From Nocardioides renjunii (GTDB taxonomy: Bacteria > Actinomycetota > Actinomycetes > Propionibacteriales > Nocardioidaceae): DNA of 64,000 nucleotides. Under the pieces are notes generated by a model that worked only from the letters and a program-made list of their open reading frames with translations, had not been told where the DNA came from and did no database searches. Made by a program: the position numbers and the translations under genes. Each line of letters opens with the position of its first letter. Positions within the stretch are counted from its first letter, which is position 1. Shown here one piece after another: positions 9,514 through 17,953 of the stretch. Location: NCBI RefSeq assembly GCF_034661175.1, contig NZ_CP141058.1, positions 3,596,001-3,660,000 on the forward strand, read 5' to 3'.

Positions 9514-9769
9514 GTGTGCCTCGCGTGTGGTGAGCGGCTCTGACGACGAAACCGCCCCGGTCGGGGGACCGGAGCGAGACTCAACCTAAAGAGTCGCGCG
9601 ACATTCCGTGGCGTTTTCGCAGAACTGGGGTGGCGCCGGTGTAAGGGCGTCTGGACCACTTCCGCCTCAGGCTTGCTGCCGGATGGGACGGCCCTCTGGT
9701 CAGGCCGGTCGGACGGGTGTAGGCAGGGACCCGAGGACACCGCTCCTCACGACCTGAGGAGATGGATCC

Positions 9770-10702
9770 ATGGCCGCTCTCGACACCACCCAGCTGATGG
9801 CCGAGCTCGAGCCGACGGTGGAGGAGAACCTCAACCGCCACCTCGGGCTCGCGGACGAGTGGATGCCGCACGAGTACGTGCCGTGGAGCCTGGGGCGCGA
9901 CTTCGCCGACCTGGGCGGCGATCCCTGGGAGGTCGCGCAGTCGCAGCTCTCGCCGATCGCACGGACCGCGCTCGAGGTCAACCTGCTCACCGAGGACAAC
10001 CTGCCGAGCTACCACCGCGAGATCGACCGCGCCTTCGGCCGCGACAGCGCGTGGGGCACCTGGGTCAACCGGTGGACCGCCGAGGAGGGCCGGCACGCCT
10101 TCTGCATCCGCGACTACCTGCTCGTCACCCGCGGCGTCGACCCCGTCGAGCTCGAGCGGGCCCGGATGGAGACGATGGAGACGGGCTACGAGGCGCTCGA
10201 CAAGTCGCTGCTCAACGTGTGCGCGTACGTCTCGTTCCAGGAGCTCGCCACCCGCATCTCGCACCGCAACACCGGCCGCTACACCGAGGAGCCGATCGCC
10301 GAGAAGCTGCTCAGCCGGGTCGCGAAGGACGAGAACCTCCACATGATCTTCTACCGCAACATCGTCTCCGCCGCGCTGCAGGTGGCGCCCAGCCAGACGA
10401 TGCGGGCGATCACCGAGGAGGTCGTCGACTTCCAGATGCCCGGCAGCGTGATCCCCGGCTTCGCGCGCAAGGCGGTGCAGATGGCCAAGGCCGGGATCTA
10501 CGACCTGCGCATCCACCACGACGACATCGTCACGCCGCTGCTGCGGCAGTGGGGCGTGTGGGACCTCGAGCACCTCGACGAGGACGGCGAGAAGGCCCGC
10601 GACGAGCTCGCCGCCGCGGTGGCCGCCCTCGACGGCGAGGCGACGCGCTTCGTCGAGCGCCGTGCCGAGGCCGAGGCCAAGAAGGCCGCGCGCCGGGGCT
10701 AG
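9770..10702 (+). CDS. Acyl-[acyl-carrier-protein] desaturase (fatty acid desaturase type 2)
   Basis: 310 residues of the soluble di-iron desaturase family (PF03405), comparable to mycobacterial DesA1/DesA2. The two iron-ligand motifs are present: EEGRH at about residue 105 and DENLH at about residue 188, each within a four-helix bundle. It would introduce a cis double bond into acyl-ACP using O2 and reduced ferredoxin, adjusting membrane or mycolate-like lipid fluidity. The start ATG follows a GGAGA ribosome site 7 bases upstream. The stop codon is interleaved with that of the convergent photolyase gene. Confidence 0.92.
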   Translation: MAALDTTQLMAELEPTVEENLNRHLGLADEWMPHEYVPWSLGRDFADLGGDPWEVAQSQLSPIARTALEVNLLTEDNLPSYHREIDRAFGRDSAWGTWVNRWTAEEGRHAFCIRDYLLVTRGVDPVELERARMETMETGYEALDKSLLNVCAYVSFQELATRISHRNTGRYTEEPIAEKLLSRVAKDENLHMIFYRNIVSAALQVAPSQTMRAITEEVVDFQMPGSVIPGFARKAVQMAKAGIYDLRIHHDDIVTPLLRQWGVWDLEHLDEDGEKARDELAAAVAALDGEATRFVERRAEAEAKKAARRG

Positions 10703-12201
10703 TCCGTCTGGTCGCTGACGCGGGGTGCCCGGTTGCCGCGCCGCTCCTCCTGCTCCACGAGGAGCGGGAGGTCCTTGAGCCGGTCCAGGCCCTGCAGCGC
10801 GCGGCCCATCCGGTGGTTGCCGGCGAACGTCTCGCGGTGCCGGTCGAGGAACCACCAGTAGCCGGCGGTGAAGGGGCAGGCGTCGTCCCCGACGCGGACC
10901 TTGGGGTCGAAGCGGCAGGAGCCGCAGTGGTCCGACATCTTGTTGATGTAGGCACCGCCCGACGTGTAGGGCTTGGTCATCATCACCCCGCCGTCGGCGT
11001 GCTGCGACATGCCGACGACGTTGGCCACCATCACCCAGTCGTAGCCGTCCACGAACGCCCGGTGGAACCAGTCGGTGAGCTGCTGCGGCGACCAGCCGCG
11101 CTGCAGGGCGTACGACCCCAGCACCATCAGCCGCGGGATGTGGTGCACCCAGCCGTGCTCGGAGAGACGACCGAGCGTGTGCGAGAGGCAGCGCGCGTCC
11201 GTGGCGTCCGCGTCGAGCTCGGCGAACCACTGCGGCAGCCGCTGCCGCGCGCCGAGCGCGTTCTCGTGGCGGTAGTCGTCGCCCTGGTTCCAGTAGGTGT
11301 GCCACACGTAGTCGCGCCAGCCGATCACCTGCCGCACGAACCCCTCGACGCTCGCGATGGGCGCCGCGCCGCTGCGGTACGCCTGTTCGGCGCGCTCGAC
11401 GACCTCGAGCGGGTCGAGGAGGCCGAGGTTCATCGAGGCGCTGATGAGGCTGTGCGCCATCCACGGGTCGCCCTCGAGGATCGCGTCCTCGTAGGCACCG
11501 AACTCGGGCAGCCGGTGCTCGACGAAGTGCTCCAGCGCGGCCAGCGCCTCCGCCCGGGTGGCGGCGAAGAGGCGCGGGCCGTCGCTGCCGATGGTCCGGA
11601 CGGTCCCGTCGCGCTCCCACCGGTCGAGGTCCTCGCGCACCTCGGCGTCGATCTCGTCCTCGGTCGGCCACCACGGGTCGGTGACGCCGAGCGTCTCGGC
11701 GCCCTTCGGCGGTGGCAGCCGGTTGTCGTGGTCGAAGTTCCACCTGCCGCCGACCGGCTCCCCGCCGTCGACCAGCACGCCGTGCGCCAGCCGGGCGCGC
11801 CGGTAGAAGTCCTCCATCAGGAGCCGCCTGCTCCCCCGCCCCTCGGCCCAGCGCTCGAAGTCCTCGCGCGCCGTCGCGTAGCCGCGGGCCGGCAGCACCG
11901 TCACGCCGAGCCGCTCGACCAGCCCCAGCGCGGCGTACGACGTCGGGTGCAGGACCTCGACGTCACCGGCATCCTGGTGCTGCGCGACCACCTCGGTGTA
12001 GGTGTCCGCCTGCACGTAGGTCATCCGCTCGCCCGCCTCGGCGGCCCGGTGGCGCATCGCGCTCAGCACCAGATGGGCCTTGGCGCGGTGGAACCGGCGC
12101 CGGCGCAGCACGCCGATCGACTCCACCATCAGCAGCGGGCCCTGGTGGTCGTCGGCGAAGTGGGGGCCCAGCTGGTCGCCGAAGAGCCATCGCGTGGTCA
12201 T
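10699..12201 (-). CDS. Iron-sulfur bacterial cryptochrome/photolyase (PhrB-type, DPRP family)
   Basis: 500 residues matching the deoxyribodipyrimidine photolyase-related family (PF04244; FeS-BCP). It binds FAD and an antenna chromophore and, by comparison with Agrobacterium PhrB, repairs (6-4) photoproducts. Four cysteines for a [4Fe-4S] cluster fall at residues 338, 426, 429 and 442; these intervals (88, 3, 13) equal those of PhrB (350, 438, 441, 454). The N-terminal Rossmann-like domain starts with RWLFGDQLGPHF and the FAD region includes QVIGWRDYVWHTYW. It is convergent with the desaturase gene, sharing the stop tetranucleotide CTAG. Confidence 0.92.
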   Translation of the reverse strand: MTTRWLFGDQLGPHFADDHQGPLLMVESIGVLRRRRFHRAKAHLVLSAMRHRAAEAGERMTYVQADTYTEVVAQHQDAGDVEVLHPTSYAALGLVERLGVTVLPARGYATAREDFERWAEGRGSRRLLMEDFYRRARLAHGVLVDGGEPVGGRWNFDHDNRLPPPKGAETLGVTDPWWPTEDEIDAEVREDLDRWERDGTVRTIGSDGPRLFAATRAEALAALEHFVEHRLPEFGAYEDAILEGDPWMAHSLISASMNLGLLDPLEVVERAEQAYRSGAAPIASVEGFVRQVIGWRDYVWHTYWNQGDDYRHENALGARQRLPQWFAELDADATDARCLSHTLGRLSEHGWVHHIPRLMVLGSYALQRGWSPQQLTDWFHRAFVDGYDWVMVANVVGMSQHADGGVMMTKPYTSGGAYINKMSDHCGSCRFDPKVRVGDDACPFTAGYWWFLDRHRETFAGNHRMGRALQGLDRLKDLPLLVEQEERRGNRAPRVSDQTD

Positions 12202-12241
12202 GGCCGGCGCCCGGTGCGTCGGGTCCGTCGAAGTGGAGTGG

Positions 12242-12454
12242 TCAGGCCCGCTCGACCTCGCTCTGCAGCTTGAGGACGACCGTGCCGTCCTCCTGCTCGA
12301 TGACGTAGGCGGGGTCGTCGTCGCTGCCGTGGCGCGTGATCTCCGCCCCCTTCGTCGTGCGGGACACGTCGCCGTGGTGCACCTCGGTGACCTTGCCCTC
12401 CGCCCACGAGCGGCCCCACTTCCACTTCACGGTCGTGCCGGTGCGGATCGCCAT
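12242..12454 (-). CDS. DUF2945 (hypervirulence-associated TUDOR-like) small protein
   Basis: 70 residues with the DUF2945 pattern: GTTVKWKWGRSWAEGKVTEV, then TTKGAEITRHGSDDDPAYVIEQ and a C-terminal LKLQSEVE. It folds as a small SH3/Tudor-like barrel in homologues and is usually linked to stress or fungal-type hypervirulence proteins; no bacterial function is established. It sits 40 bases downstream of the XRE-cupin gene and 40 upstream of the photolyase start, on the same strand, so it may be in a short operon. Confidence 0.8.
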   Translation of the reverse strand: MAIRTGTTVKWKWGRSWAEGKVTEVHHGDVSRTTKGAEITRHGSDDDPAYVIEQEDGTVVLKLQSEVERA

Positions 12455-12495
12455 GGGCCCACGGTGCCACGCGGCCCCCAGCCGCGGACCACCCC

Positions 12496-13056
12496 TCAGG
12501 AGCGGACGTGCATCCGCTCACCCTGGGGCCCGAAGATCGCCAGCACCTCGGCCGGCGTCGGCCCGGGGTTGCCCACCCAGTGCGGCGTGCGCGTGTCGAA
12601 CTCGACGACCTCGCCCGGCTCGAGGGTGATGTCGCGGTTGCCGAGGAGCAGACGCACCTTGCCGCTGAGGACGTAGAGCCACTCGTAGCCCTCGTGGGTC
12701 TGCAGGGTCGGCGGCGGGGTGTTGTCGACCGGCAGCACCATCTTGAAGGACTGCAGCCCGCCCGGTCGCCGGGTCAGGGAGATGAAGGTGCGGCCGTGCC
12801 GCACGACCGGCTTCGAGCGGATCCGCGGGTCCCCCGTCTCCGGCGCGTCCACCAGCTCGTCGAGCGCGACGCGGTGGGCGCGCGCGAGCGGCAGCAGCAG
12901 CTCGAGGGTGGGCTTGCGCTGGCCCGCCTCGAGCCGGGAGAGGGTGCTCACCGAGATGCCGGTCTCCTCAGCCAGGTCGGTCAGCGTGGCCTCGCGCTCG
13001 AGCCGCAGCTGACGCAACCGGGGACCGACCCCGCGCAGCACTCCTTCGTCGTCCAT
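12496..13056 (-). CDS. XRE-family regulator with C-terminal cupin domain
   Basis: 186 residues: N-terminal helix-turn-helix (about 8-62; LRLEREATLTDLAEETGISV and STLSRLEAGQRKP) and a C-terminal cupin (about 105-175; THEGYEWLYVLSGKVRLLLG, EPGEVVEFDTRTPHWVGNPG). XRE-cupin proteins bind a small-molecule effector in the cupin and usually control an adjacent catabolic or resistance gene. The nearest target is the divergent oxidoreductase-methyltransferase gene at 13127. ATG 13056 is preferred over GTG-type starts further upstream because it begins directly before the HTH. Two palindromic elements lie within 40 bases upstream. Confidence 0.9.
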   Translation of the reverse strand: MDDEGVLRGVGPRLRQLRLEREATLTDLAEETGISVSTLSRLEAGQRKPTLELLLPLARAHRVALDELVDAPETGDPRIRSKPVVRHGRTFISLTRRPGGLQSFKMVLPVDNTPPPTLQTHEGYEWLYVLSGKVRLLLGNRDITLEPGEVVEFDTRTPHWVGNPGPTPAEVLAIFGPQGERMHVRS

Positions 13057-13064
13057 GCGCTCCA

Positions 13065-13092
13065 GTGTGCACACGCTTTGCCGATCCAGCAA
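13065..13092. promoter_or_regulatory. Candidate operator region between the XRE-cupin gene and the fusion gene
   Basis: The 70-base divergent gap holds a perfect 10-bp palindrome GTGTGCACAC (13065-13074) and, four bases on, TTGC-N7-GCAA (13078-13092). Both lie where a repressor would block both promoters. Assignment to the adjacent XRE protein is by position only. Confidence 0.35.
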
Positions 13093-13126
13093 GGATGTTT
13101 GTCATAGTGGCGATCACCTGCGCACC

Positions 13127-14746
13127 ATGGACGACATGAGCGAGAACACGGACAGCAGGAGCACGGACATGTACGACGTGGTGGTGGTCGGCGGTGGCGC
13201 AGCCGGCCTGAGTGGTGCGATGGCCCTGGGCCGCTCCAGGCGGTCGGTGGTGGTCGTCGACGCGGGCGAGCCCCGCAACGCACCCGCCGACCACGCCCAC
13301 AACTACCTGGGGCGCGAGGGGGTCCCTCCCCTGGAGCTGCTCGAGACGGGCCGCGCCGAGGTGGCGGCGTACGGCGTCGAGGTGGTGCGCGACCGCGTCG
13401 TCGGCCTCTCGGGCGCGGCCGACGACTTCCTCGTCACCACCGAGGGCGGCCGGCGCTTCCGCGGACGCCGCGTGCTGGTGACCGGCGGGGTGGTGGACGA
13501 GCTGCCCGACGTGCCCGGCCTCGCCGAGCGGTGGGGCGTCGACGTGCTGCACTGCCCCTACTGCCACGGCTGGGAGGTGCGCGACAAGGCGATCGCGGTC
13601 CTCGCCACCTCGCCGATGGCCGGCCACCAGGGCCTGCTCTTCCGCCAGCTGTCCGACGACGTGGTGCTGGTCGTCCACGACGGCGTCGAGCTGCCCGACG
13701 AGGAGCTCGAGAAGATGGGCGCCATCGGCGTCCGCGTCGCGCACGGCACCCCGCAGGAGGTCGTGACCGACGGCGACACCCTCGTCGGGCTGCGGCTGGC
13801 CGACGGGTCGGTCCTCGAGCGGCAGGCCATCGTGGTGGCCTCCAAGCCCCACGTGCGGGCCGACTGGCTCGCGCCGCTCGGCATCGAGCCGCAGCCCTTC
13901 GAGATGAACGGTGTCCCCTTCGGGACCGTCCTCGCCGTCGAGCCGACCGGCGCCACGGTGGTGCCGGGCGTCTTCGCGACCGGCAACGCCACCGACATCT
14001 CGATGACGCTGATGGCCTCGGCCGCCCACGGCATGCGCGTCGGCGCCTTCGTCAACGCCGAGCTCGCGTCCGCGGACGCCACCCGGGCCGTCGCCGAGCG
14101 GCGCGCCGAGCACTTCGAGCGCCCCGCGTGGGAGGAGCGCTACTCCGGCGACAAGGTGTGGAGCGGCCGGGCCAACGCCCAGCTCGTGGCCGAGGTCACC
14201 GGCCTGCCGCCGGGTCGGGCGCTCGAGGTCGGGTGCGGCGAGGGCGGCGACGCGATCTGGCTCGCCTCCCAGGGCTGGGACGTGACGGCCGTGGACTTCG
14301 CGGATGCCGCGCTCGCCCGGACGGCCGAGCACGCCCGGGAGGCCGGCGTCGGCGAGCGGATCACCACCCGCCGCGTCGACGTACGCACCTTCGAGCCCGA
14401 CGGCGAGACCTGGGACCTGGTCACCTCCCACTTCGTCCACCTCCCCGACGGCGCGATCACCGACCTCGTACGCCGGCTCGGCTCGGCGGTCGCCCCGGGC
14501 GGCACGCTGCTCGTGGTGGGCCACCACCCCGAGGACCTCGCCACCGGGTTGCGGCACGGCCACCACTCCTACCTCTTCACCGCCGAGCAGCTGCTGCCGG
14601 CGCTCGACGACGAGTGGGAGGTCGAGGTCTGCGAGTCGCGTCCCCGCACGCAGGCGCACCCGCACACCGGCGAGGAGATCGCCCTGGCCGACGCGGTGCT
14701 CCGCGCGCGGCGCCGGTCGGTGCCGGTCGGCATGATGGAGGCATGA
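13127..14746 (+). CDS. Fusion of thioredoxin-reductase-like FAD/NAD(P) oxidoreductase and SAM-dependent methyltransferase
   Basis: 539 residues from ATG 13127 (ATG 13136 and 13169 are alternatives). Residues 15-315 form a thioredoxin-reductase-like module: GGGAAGLSGAMALGRS dinucleotide fold, redox motif CPYCHGWE at 143-150, second nucleotide site and a C-terminal GVFATGNATDISMT FAD motif. The CPYCHGWE form resembles dithiol oxidases such as GliT/HlmI/DepH rather than housekeeping TrxB (usually CATCD). Residues about 335-539 form a class I methyltransferase with motif I ALEVGCGEGGDAIWLASQG. The plausible substrate is a small dithiol or thiol that is oxidised and/or S-methylated, but this is inference. 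It is divergent from an XRE-cupin regulator and its stop overlaps tspO (ATGA). Confidence 0.85.
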   Translation: MDDMSENTDSRSTDMYDVVVVGGGAAGLSGAMALGRSRRSVVVVDAGEPRNAPADHAHNYLGREGVPPLELLETGRAEVAAYGVEVVRDRVVGLSGAADDFLVTTEGGRRFRGRRVLVTGGVVDELPDVPGLAERWGVDVLHCPYCHGWEVRDKAIAVLATSPMAGHQGLLFRQLSDDVVLVVHDGVELPDEELEKMGAIGVRVAHGTPQEVVTDGDTLVGLRLADGSVLERQAIVVASKPHVRADWLAPLGIEPQPFEMNGVPFGTVLAVEPTGATVVPGVFATGNATDISMTLMASAAHGMRVGAFVNAELASADATRAVAERRAEHFERPAWEERYSGDKVWSGRANAQLVAEVTGLPPGRALEVGCGEGGDAIWLASQGWDVTAVDFADAALARTAEHAREAGVGERITTRRVDVRTFEPDGETWDLVTSHFVHLPDGAITDLVRRLGSAVAPGGTLLVVGHHPEDLATGLRHGHHSYLFTAEQLLPALDDEWEVEVCESRPRTQAHPHTGEEIALADAVLRARRRSVPVGMMEA

Positions 14747-15231
14747 CCTCTCGGGACATGCCCCTCGTGCCGCCGGCCCGTCAGTGGTGGACGCTGATCC
14801 CGTTCCTCGCCGCGGTGACCGCGGTGGCGGGGCTCGGCGGGCTGGCGGCGGCCGGCTCGCAGGCGACGTACCGCGCGCTCGACCTGCCGCCGTACGCCCC
14901 GCCGTCGTGGCTCTTCGGGCCGGTGTGGTCGGTGCTCTACCTCGGCATCGGCGTCGCGGGCTGGCTGCTGTGGCGCGCCGGCGGCTGGGACCGGGTCATG
15001 TGGCTGTGGGTGGCGCAGCTGCTGCTCAACCTCGCGTGGACGCCGCTGTTCTTCGCCGCCGACCTCTACACCGTGGCGCTGGTCGAGATCGTCGTGCTGG
15101 CGGCCGCCGTCGTGCTGCTGATCGCGTGGTCGTGGCACCGCTCGCGCGCGGCGGCGTGGCTGCTGGTGCCCTACCTGGCGTGGGTGTGCTTCGCGACGGC
15201 CCTCACCGCGGGGATCGTCGTCCTCAACTGA
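14743..15231 (+). CDS. tspO: TspO/MBR family membrane protein
   Basis: 162 residues with five membrane helices and the TspO signatures LPPYAPPSWLFGPVWSVLY and NLAWTPLFF. TspO proteins bind porphyrins, haem or sterols and are linked to tetrapyrrole handling and oxidative stress. The ATG overlaps the stop of the fusion gene by 4 bases, so it is translated from the same message and may serve the same redox or detoxification response. Confidence 0.92.
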   Translation: MTSRDMPLVPPARQWWTLIPFLAAVTAVAGLGGLAAAGSQATYRALDLPPYAPPSWLFGPVWSVLYLGIGVAGWLLWRAGGWDRVMWLWVAQLLLNLAWTPLFFAADLYTVALVEIVVLAAAVVLLIAWSWHRSRAAAWLLVPYLAWVCFATALTAGIVVLN

Positions 15232-15312
15232 CGGCGGGTCAGGTCGGTCGGCGGGTCAGGCCGGTCGGCGGGTCAGTCCGGTCGGCCGGGTCAGTCCGGT
15301 CGGCCGGACAGG
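15232..15312. repeat. Four to five degenerate 17-bp tandem repeats at the 3' end of gntK
   Basis: Units of the type GGTCGGCGGGTCAGKCC occur at 15246, 15263, 15280 (18 bp) and 15298 (partial), with a further partial copy before 15246. The gntK stop codon (complement of TCA, 15291-15293) is supplied by one unit, so repeat gain or loss would change the protein's end. They fill the gap between tspO and gntK. Confidence 0.8.
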
Positions 15313-15839
15313 TCGAGCCGCGCCAGGACCAGCGCCGCGAGCCGGTCGACCGGGAGAGCGGGATCGACGTCCATCCCCTGCTCGTCGCGCTGGAGCGGCT
15401 CGAGGGTGTCGAGCTGCGACTCGAGCAGGCTCGGCGGCATGAAGTGGTCGCGGGAGCTCATCCGCTCGAGGAACATGTGCTTGTCGCCGGTGCAGTGCAC
15501 GAAGAACGTCGCCTCGCCGCCGCGGCGCAGCACGTCGCGGTAGGCCTTGCGCAGGGCGCTGCACGTGATGATCGTCGGCTCGCCACGCCCGTCGCGCTCC
15601 GCGGTCCAGTCGGCCAGCGACTCGAGCCAGCCCCAGCGGTCGGAGTCGGTGAGCGGCCGGCCCTCGCGCATCTTCGCGACGTTCGCCGGGGGGTGGAAGT
15701 CGTCGCCCTCGGCGAACTCCCAGCCCAGCCGCTCGCGGACCGCCTGGGCGACGGTGGACTTCCCCGAGCCGGACACGCCCATGAAGACGAGGTGCAGCGG
15801 TCGGTCCGCGCCACCGTCGGCCGACGCGTCCTCAGTCAT
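15291..15839 (-). CDS. gntK: Gluconokinase
   Basis: 182 residues: P-loop FMGVSGSGKSTVAQ, the gluconokinase signature EGDDFHPPANVAKMREGRPL, and CSALRKAYRDVLR followed by HFMPPSLLESQLDTLEPL. It phosphorylates D-gluconate to 6-phosphogluconate, feeding the pentose phosphate pathway. Length is standard for the family. Its ATG overlaps the stop of the permease gene (ATGA, 15836-15839), forming a two-gene gluconate uptake operon. The last residues are encoded within the 17-bp repeat array. Confidence 0.95.
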   Translation of the reverse strand: MTEDASADGGADRPLHLVFMGVSGSGKSTVAQAVRERLGWEFAEGDDFHPPANVAKMREGRPLTDSDRWGWLESLADWTAERDGRGEPTIITCSALRKAYRDVLRRGGEATFFVHCTGDKHMFLERMSSRDHFMPPSLLESQLDTLEPLQRDEQGMDVDPALPVDRLAALVLARLDLSGRPD

Positions 15840-17212
15840 CCGACGGCCCAGATGCCGAGGGCCAGCACGAAGATCGAGACACCGAGCGTGGTCTCCATGA
15901 CCGTCCACGTGCGCAGCGTGGTCTTCACGTCCATCCCGAAGAACCGGCCGACCAGCCAGAAGCCCGAGTCGTTGACGTGCGAGAGGACAGTGGCACCCGC
16001 GGCGATCGCCAGGACCAGCGCGACCAGCTGCAGCGACGACGGGTCGGCGTCGGCGACACCGGCGGAGATGAGCCCTGCCGTGGTCGTCAGCGCCACGGTC
16101 GCGGAGCCCTGGGCGACGCGGAGGATCGTCGCGATCACGAAGGCCGACACGATCAGCGGCAGGCCGAGGTCGGCGAGGGAGTCCGACAGCGCCTCGCCGA
16201 TCCCGCTGTAGCGCAGCACGCCGCCGAACATCCCGCCGGCGCCGGTGATGAGGATGATCGCGCAGATAGGGCCGAGGGAGTCGTTGAGCAGCGTCTCGAT
16301 CTCGCCGCGGGAGTATCGCCGGATGGCGAGCGTGTAGGTCGCCACGAGGAGCGCGATGAGCAGGGCGACCGGCGTCTGGCCGACGAAGACCAGGATGTCG
16401 ACGAAGGTGCCCTCCTCGGCGATCGAGCCGTTGGTGCGCAGCGTGGTCAGGATGGTGTTGGCGCCGATCAGCACCAGCGGCAGCAGCAGGATCGCGAGCA
16501 CGTGCCAGAAGGCCGGCGGGTTGTCGTGGTCGGCCTGCTGCCCACCGGTCAGCACCGAGTCGTCGATCGGGACCTGGACCTTGCCCAGCCACGTGATGGT
16601 CACGAGGTAGACACCCACGAACCACGCGACGACGGCCACCACGACGCCCACGAGCAGCGTCAGGCCGATGCTGGCGCCAAGCTCGGTCGCGGCGGTGACC
16701 GGTCCCGGGTGAGGCGGAACGATGGCGTGCATGGCCGCGAACGCTCCGGCGGCCGGGAGGGCGTACATCAGCACGGAGCCGCCGAAGCGCTTGGCGACGG
16801 CGAAGATGATCGGCAGGAACACCACGAGGCCCGCGTCGAAGAAGATCGGCAGGCCGAACAGCAGGGCGGCGACACCCAGCGCCATCGGGGCGCGCTTCTC
16901 GCCGAAACGGCTGATCAGCGTGTCGGCCAGGACCTGGGCGCCGCCCGTCGCCTCGAGCAGCCGGCCGATCATCACGCCGAGCGCGACCAGCAACGCGACC
17001 GTCCCGAGCGTGGTGCTGAACGCGGCTATGGCGACCACCGGCACCTCGGCGACCGGCACGCCGGCCGCGACCGCGGTGCCGAAGCTGACCAGGACGAGCG
17101 CGATGAACGCGTGCATCCGGAGGACGATGATGAGGACGAGCAGGATGGCGACGGCGGCCGCGGCGATCAGCAGCAGGGTGCCCGAGCTGTAGACGGGCGT
17201 CATGGTGTCCAC
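15836..17212 (-). CDS. gntP: GntP family gluconate:H+ symporter
   Basis: 458 residues, very hydrophobic, with 12 or more predicted membrane helices and family motifs such as MHAFIALVLVSFGTAVAAG, LFGLPIFFDAGLVVFLPI and PPHPGPVTAA. Imports gluconate (or a related sugar acid) with protons. GTG 17212 is chosen because GGAGGT stands 4 bases upstream; ATG 17203 would have a spacer of 13. No GntR regulator is adjacent, so control is not visible here. Confidence 0.93.
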   Translation of the reverse strand: MDTMTPVYSSGTLLLIAAAAVAILLVLIIVLRMHAFIALVLVSFGTAVAAGVPVAEVPVVAIAAFSTTLGTVALLVALGVMIGRLLEATGGAQVLADTLISRFGEKRAPMALGVAALLFGLPIFFDAGLVVFLPIIFAVAKRFGGSVLMYALPAAGAFAAMHAIVPPHPGPVTAATELGASIGLTLLVGVVVAVVAWFVGVYLVTITWLGKVQVPIDDSVLTGGQQADHDNPPAFWHVLAILLLPLVLIGANTILTTLRTNGSIAEEGTFVDILVFVGQTPVALLIALLVATYTLAIRRYSRGEIETLLNDSLGPICAIILITGAGGMFGGVLRYSGIGEALSDSLADLGLPLIVSAFVIATILRVAQGSATVALTTTAGLISAGVADADPSSLQLVALVLAIAAGATVLSHVNDSGFWLVGRFFGMDVKTTLRTWTVMETTLGVSIFVLALGIWAVG

Positions 17213-17284
17213 GTGTACCTCCGAGGTGGGGTTGCCTCACCCTAGGGCGTCGCGGCGACAGAGCTGAACACCCTCGCTGCCGCC

Positions 17285-17800
17285 TCAGGCGCGGCGCGGC
17301 CGGAAGGCGATGACGTTGGCGGCGAGCGTCGGCATCGCGGACGGCGACGCGTCCGCGTCGTCCTCGTCGGCTTCCTCGCCGCACGGCGCGCGCAGCGTAC
17401 GACCTGACGTCCGGTTGCCCGTGACCTCCACGAGCCAGGGCTCCGCGTCGTCGTACGACCGACCGACCACCGCCCCGTCGAGGACGTGGTCGAAGGTGAA
17501 GTCCTCGAACCGCGGGCGGCCCTTGCCGAGGGCGCCCGGGGCCAGCAGGTGCTCGACGAGGAACTCGAGGGACGGCGCCATCCACCGCGTCGCCTCGGAC
17601 CCGTCCCACTCCAGGCAGCACCCGCGCAGGCAGGCGACCCAGGCGAGCCGGGCGAACGGCACGGCGTCGTCGCCCCGCCCCGTCGGCGTGCTGCGCAGCG
17701 TGCGTCCCGAGTCCGTGAGCGCGCGGAGGAAGCCGGTCTCCGCCGGGTTGAGCGGCGGTGCGACCCGGACGGAGCCGGTGAAGCCGAGTGCGTCGAGCAT
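17285..17800 (-). CDS. Conserved actinobacterial hypothetical protein
   Basis: 171 residues from ATG 17800, with GAGGAG 6 bases upstream. The pattern CCLEWDGSEATRWMAPSLEF, LVEHLLAPGA and FEDFTFDHVLDGAVVG recurs in uncharacterised actinobacterial proteins of similar length. The last 40 residues are acidic then basic and probably disordered. No function can be assigned. It is divergent from the WXG100 gene pair starting at 17954. Confidence 0.7.
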   Translation of the reverse strand: MLDALGFTGSVRVAPPLNPAETGFLRALTDSGRTLRSTPTGRGDDAVPFARLAWVACLRGCCLEWDGSEATRWMAPSLEFLVEHLLAPGALGKGRPRFEDFTFDHVLDGAVVGRSYDDAEPWLVEVTGNRTSGRTLRAPCGEEADEDDADASPSAMPTLAANVIAFRPRRA

Positions 17801-17953
17801 GGGTACTCCTCGTCGTCGAACGTGGCCAGCCTCTGCCCGTCGCGGGCGGACGGAAACCCGTCCACCCAGACCTGTGGAGAGGGACGACGACGTTCTCCAC
17901 AGATCGCACGGAGGGGGTGTCGCCGGCACGCCGCCCCGGGTCAGGGTCGGTAC

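Noticed and set aside
6193..9543. 1116-codon plus-strand open frame opposite cvnA
   Set aside because: Gly/Arg/Leu-rich shadow typical of GC-rich DNA; cvnA on the other strand has all domains.
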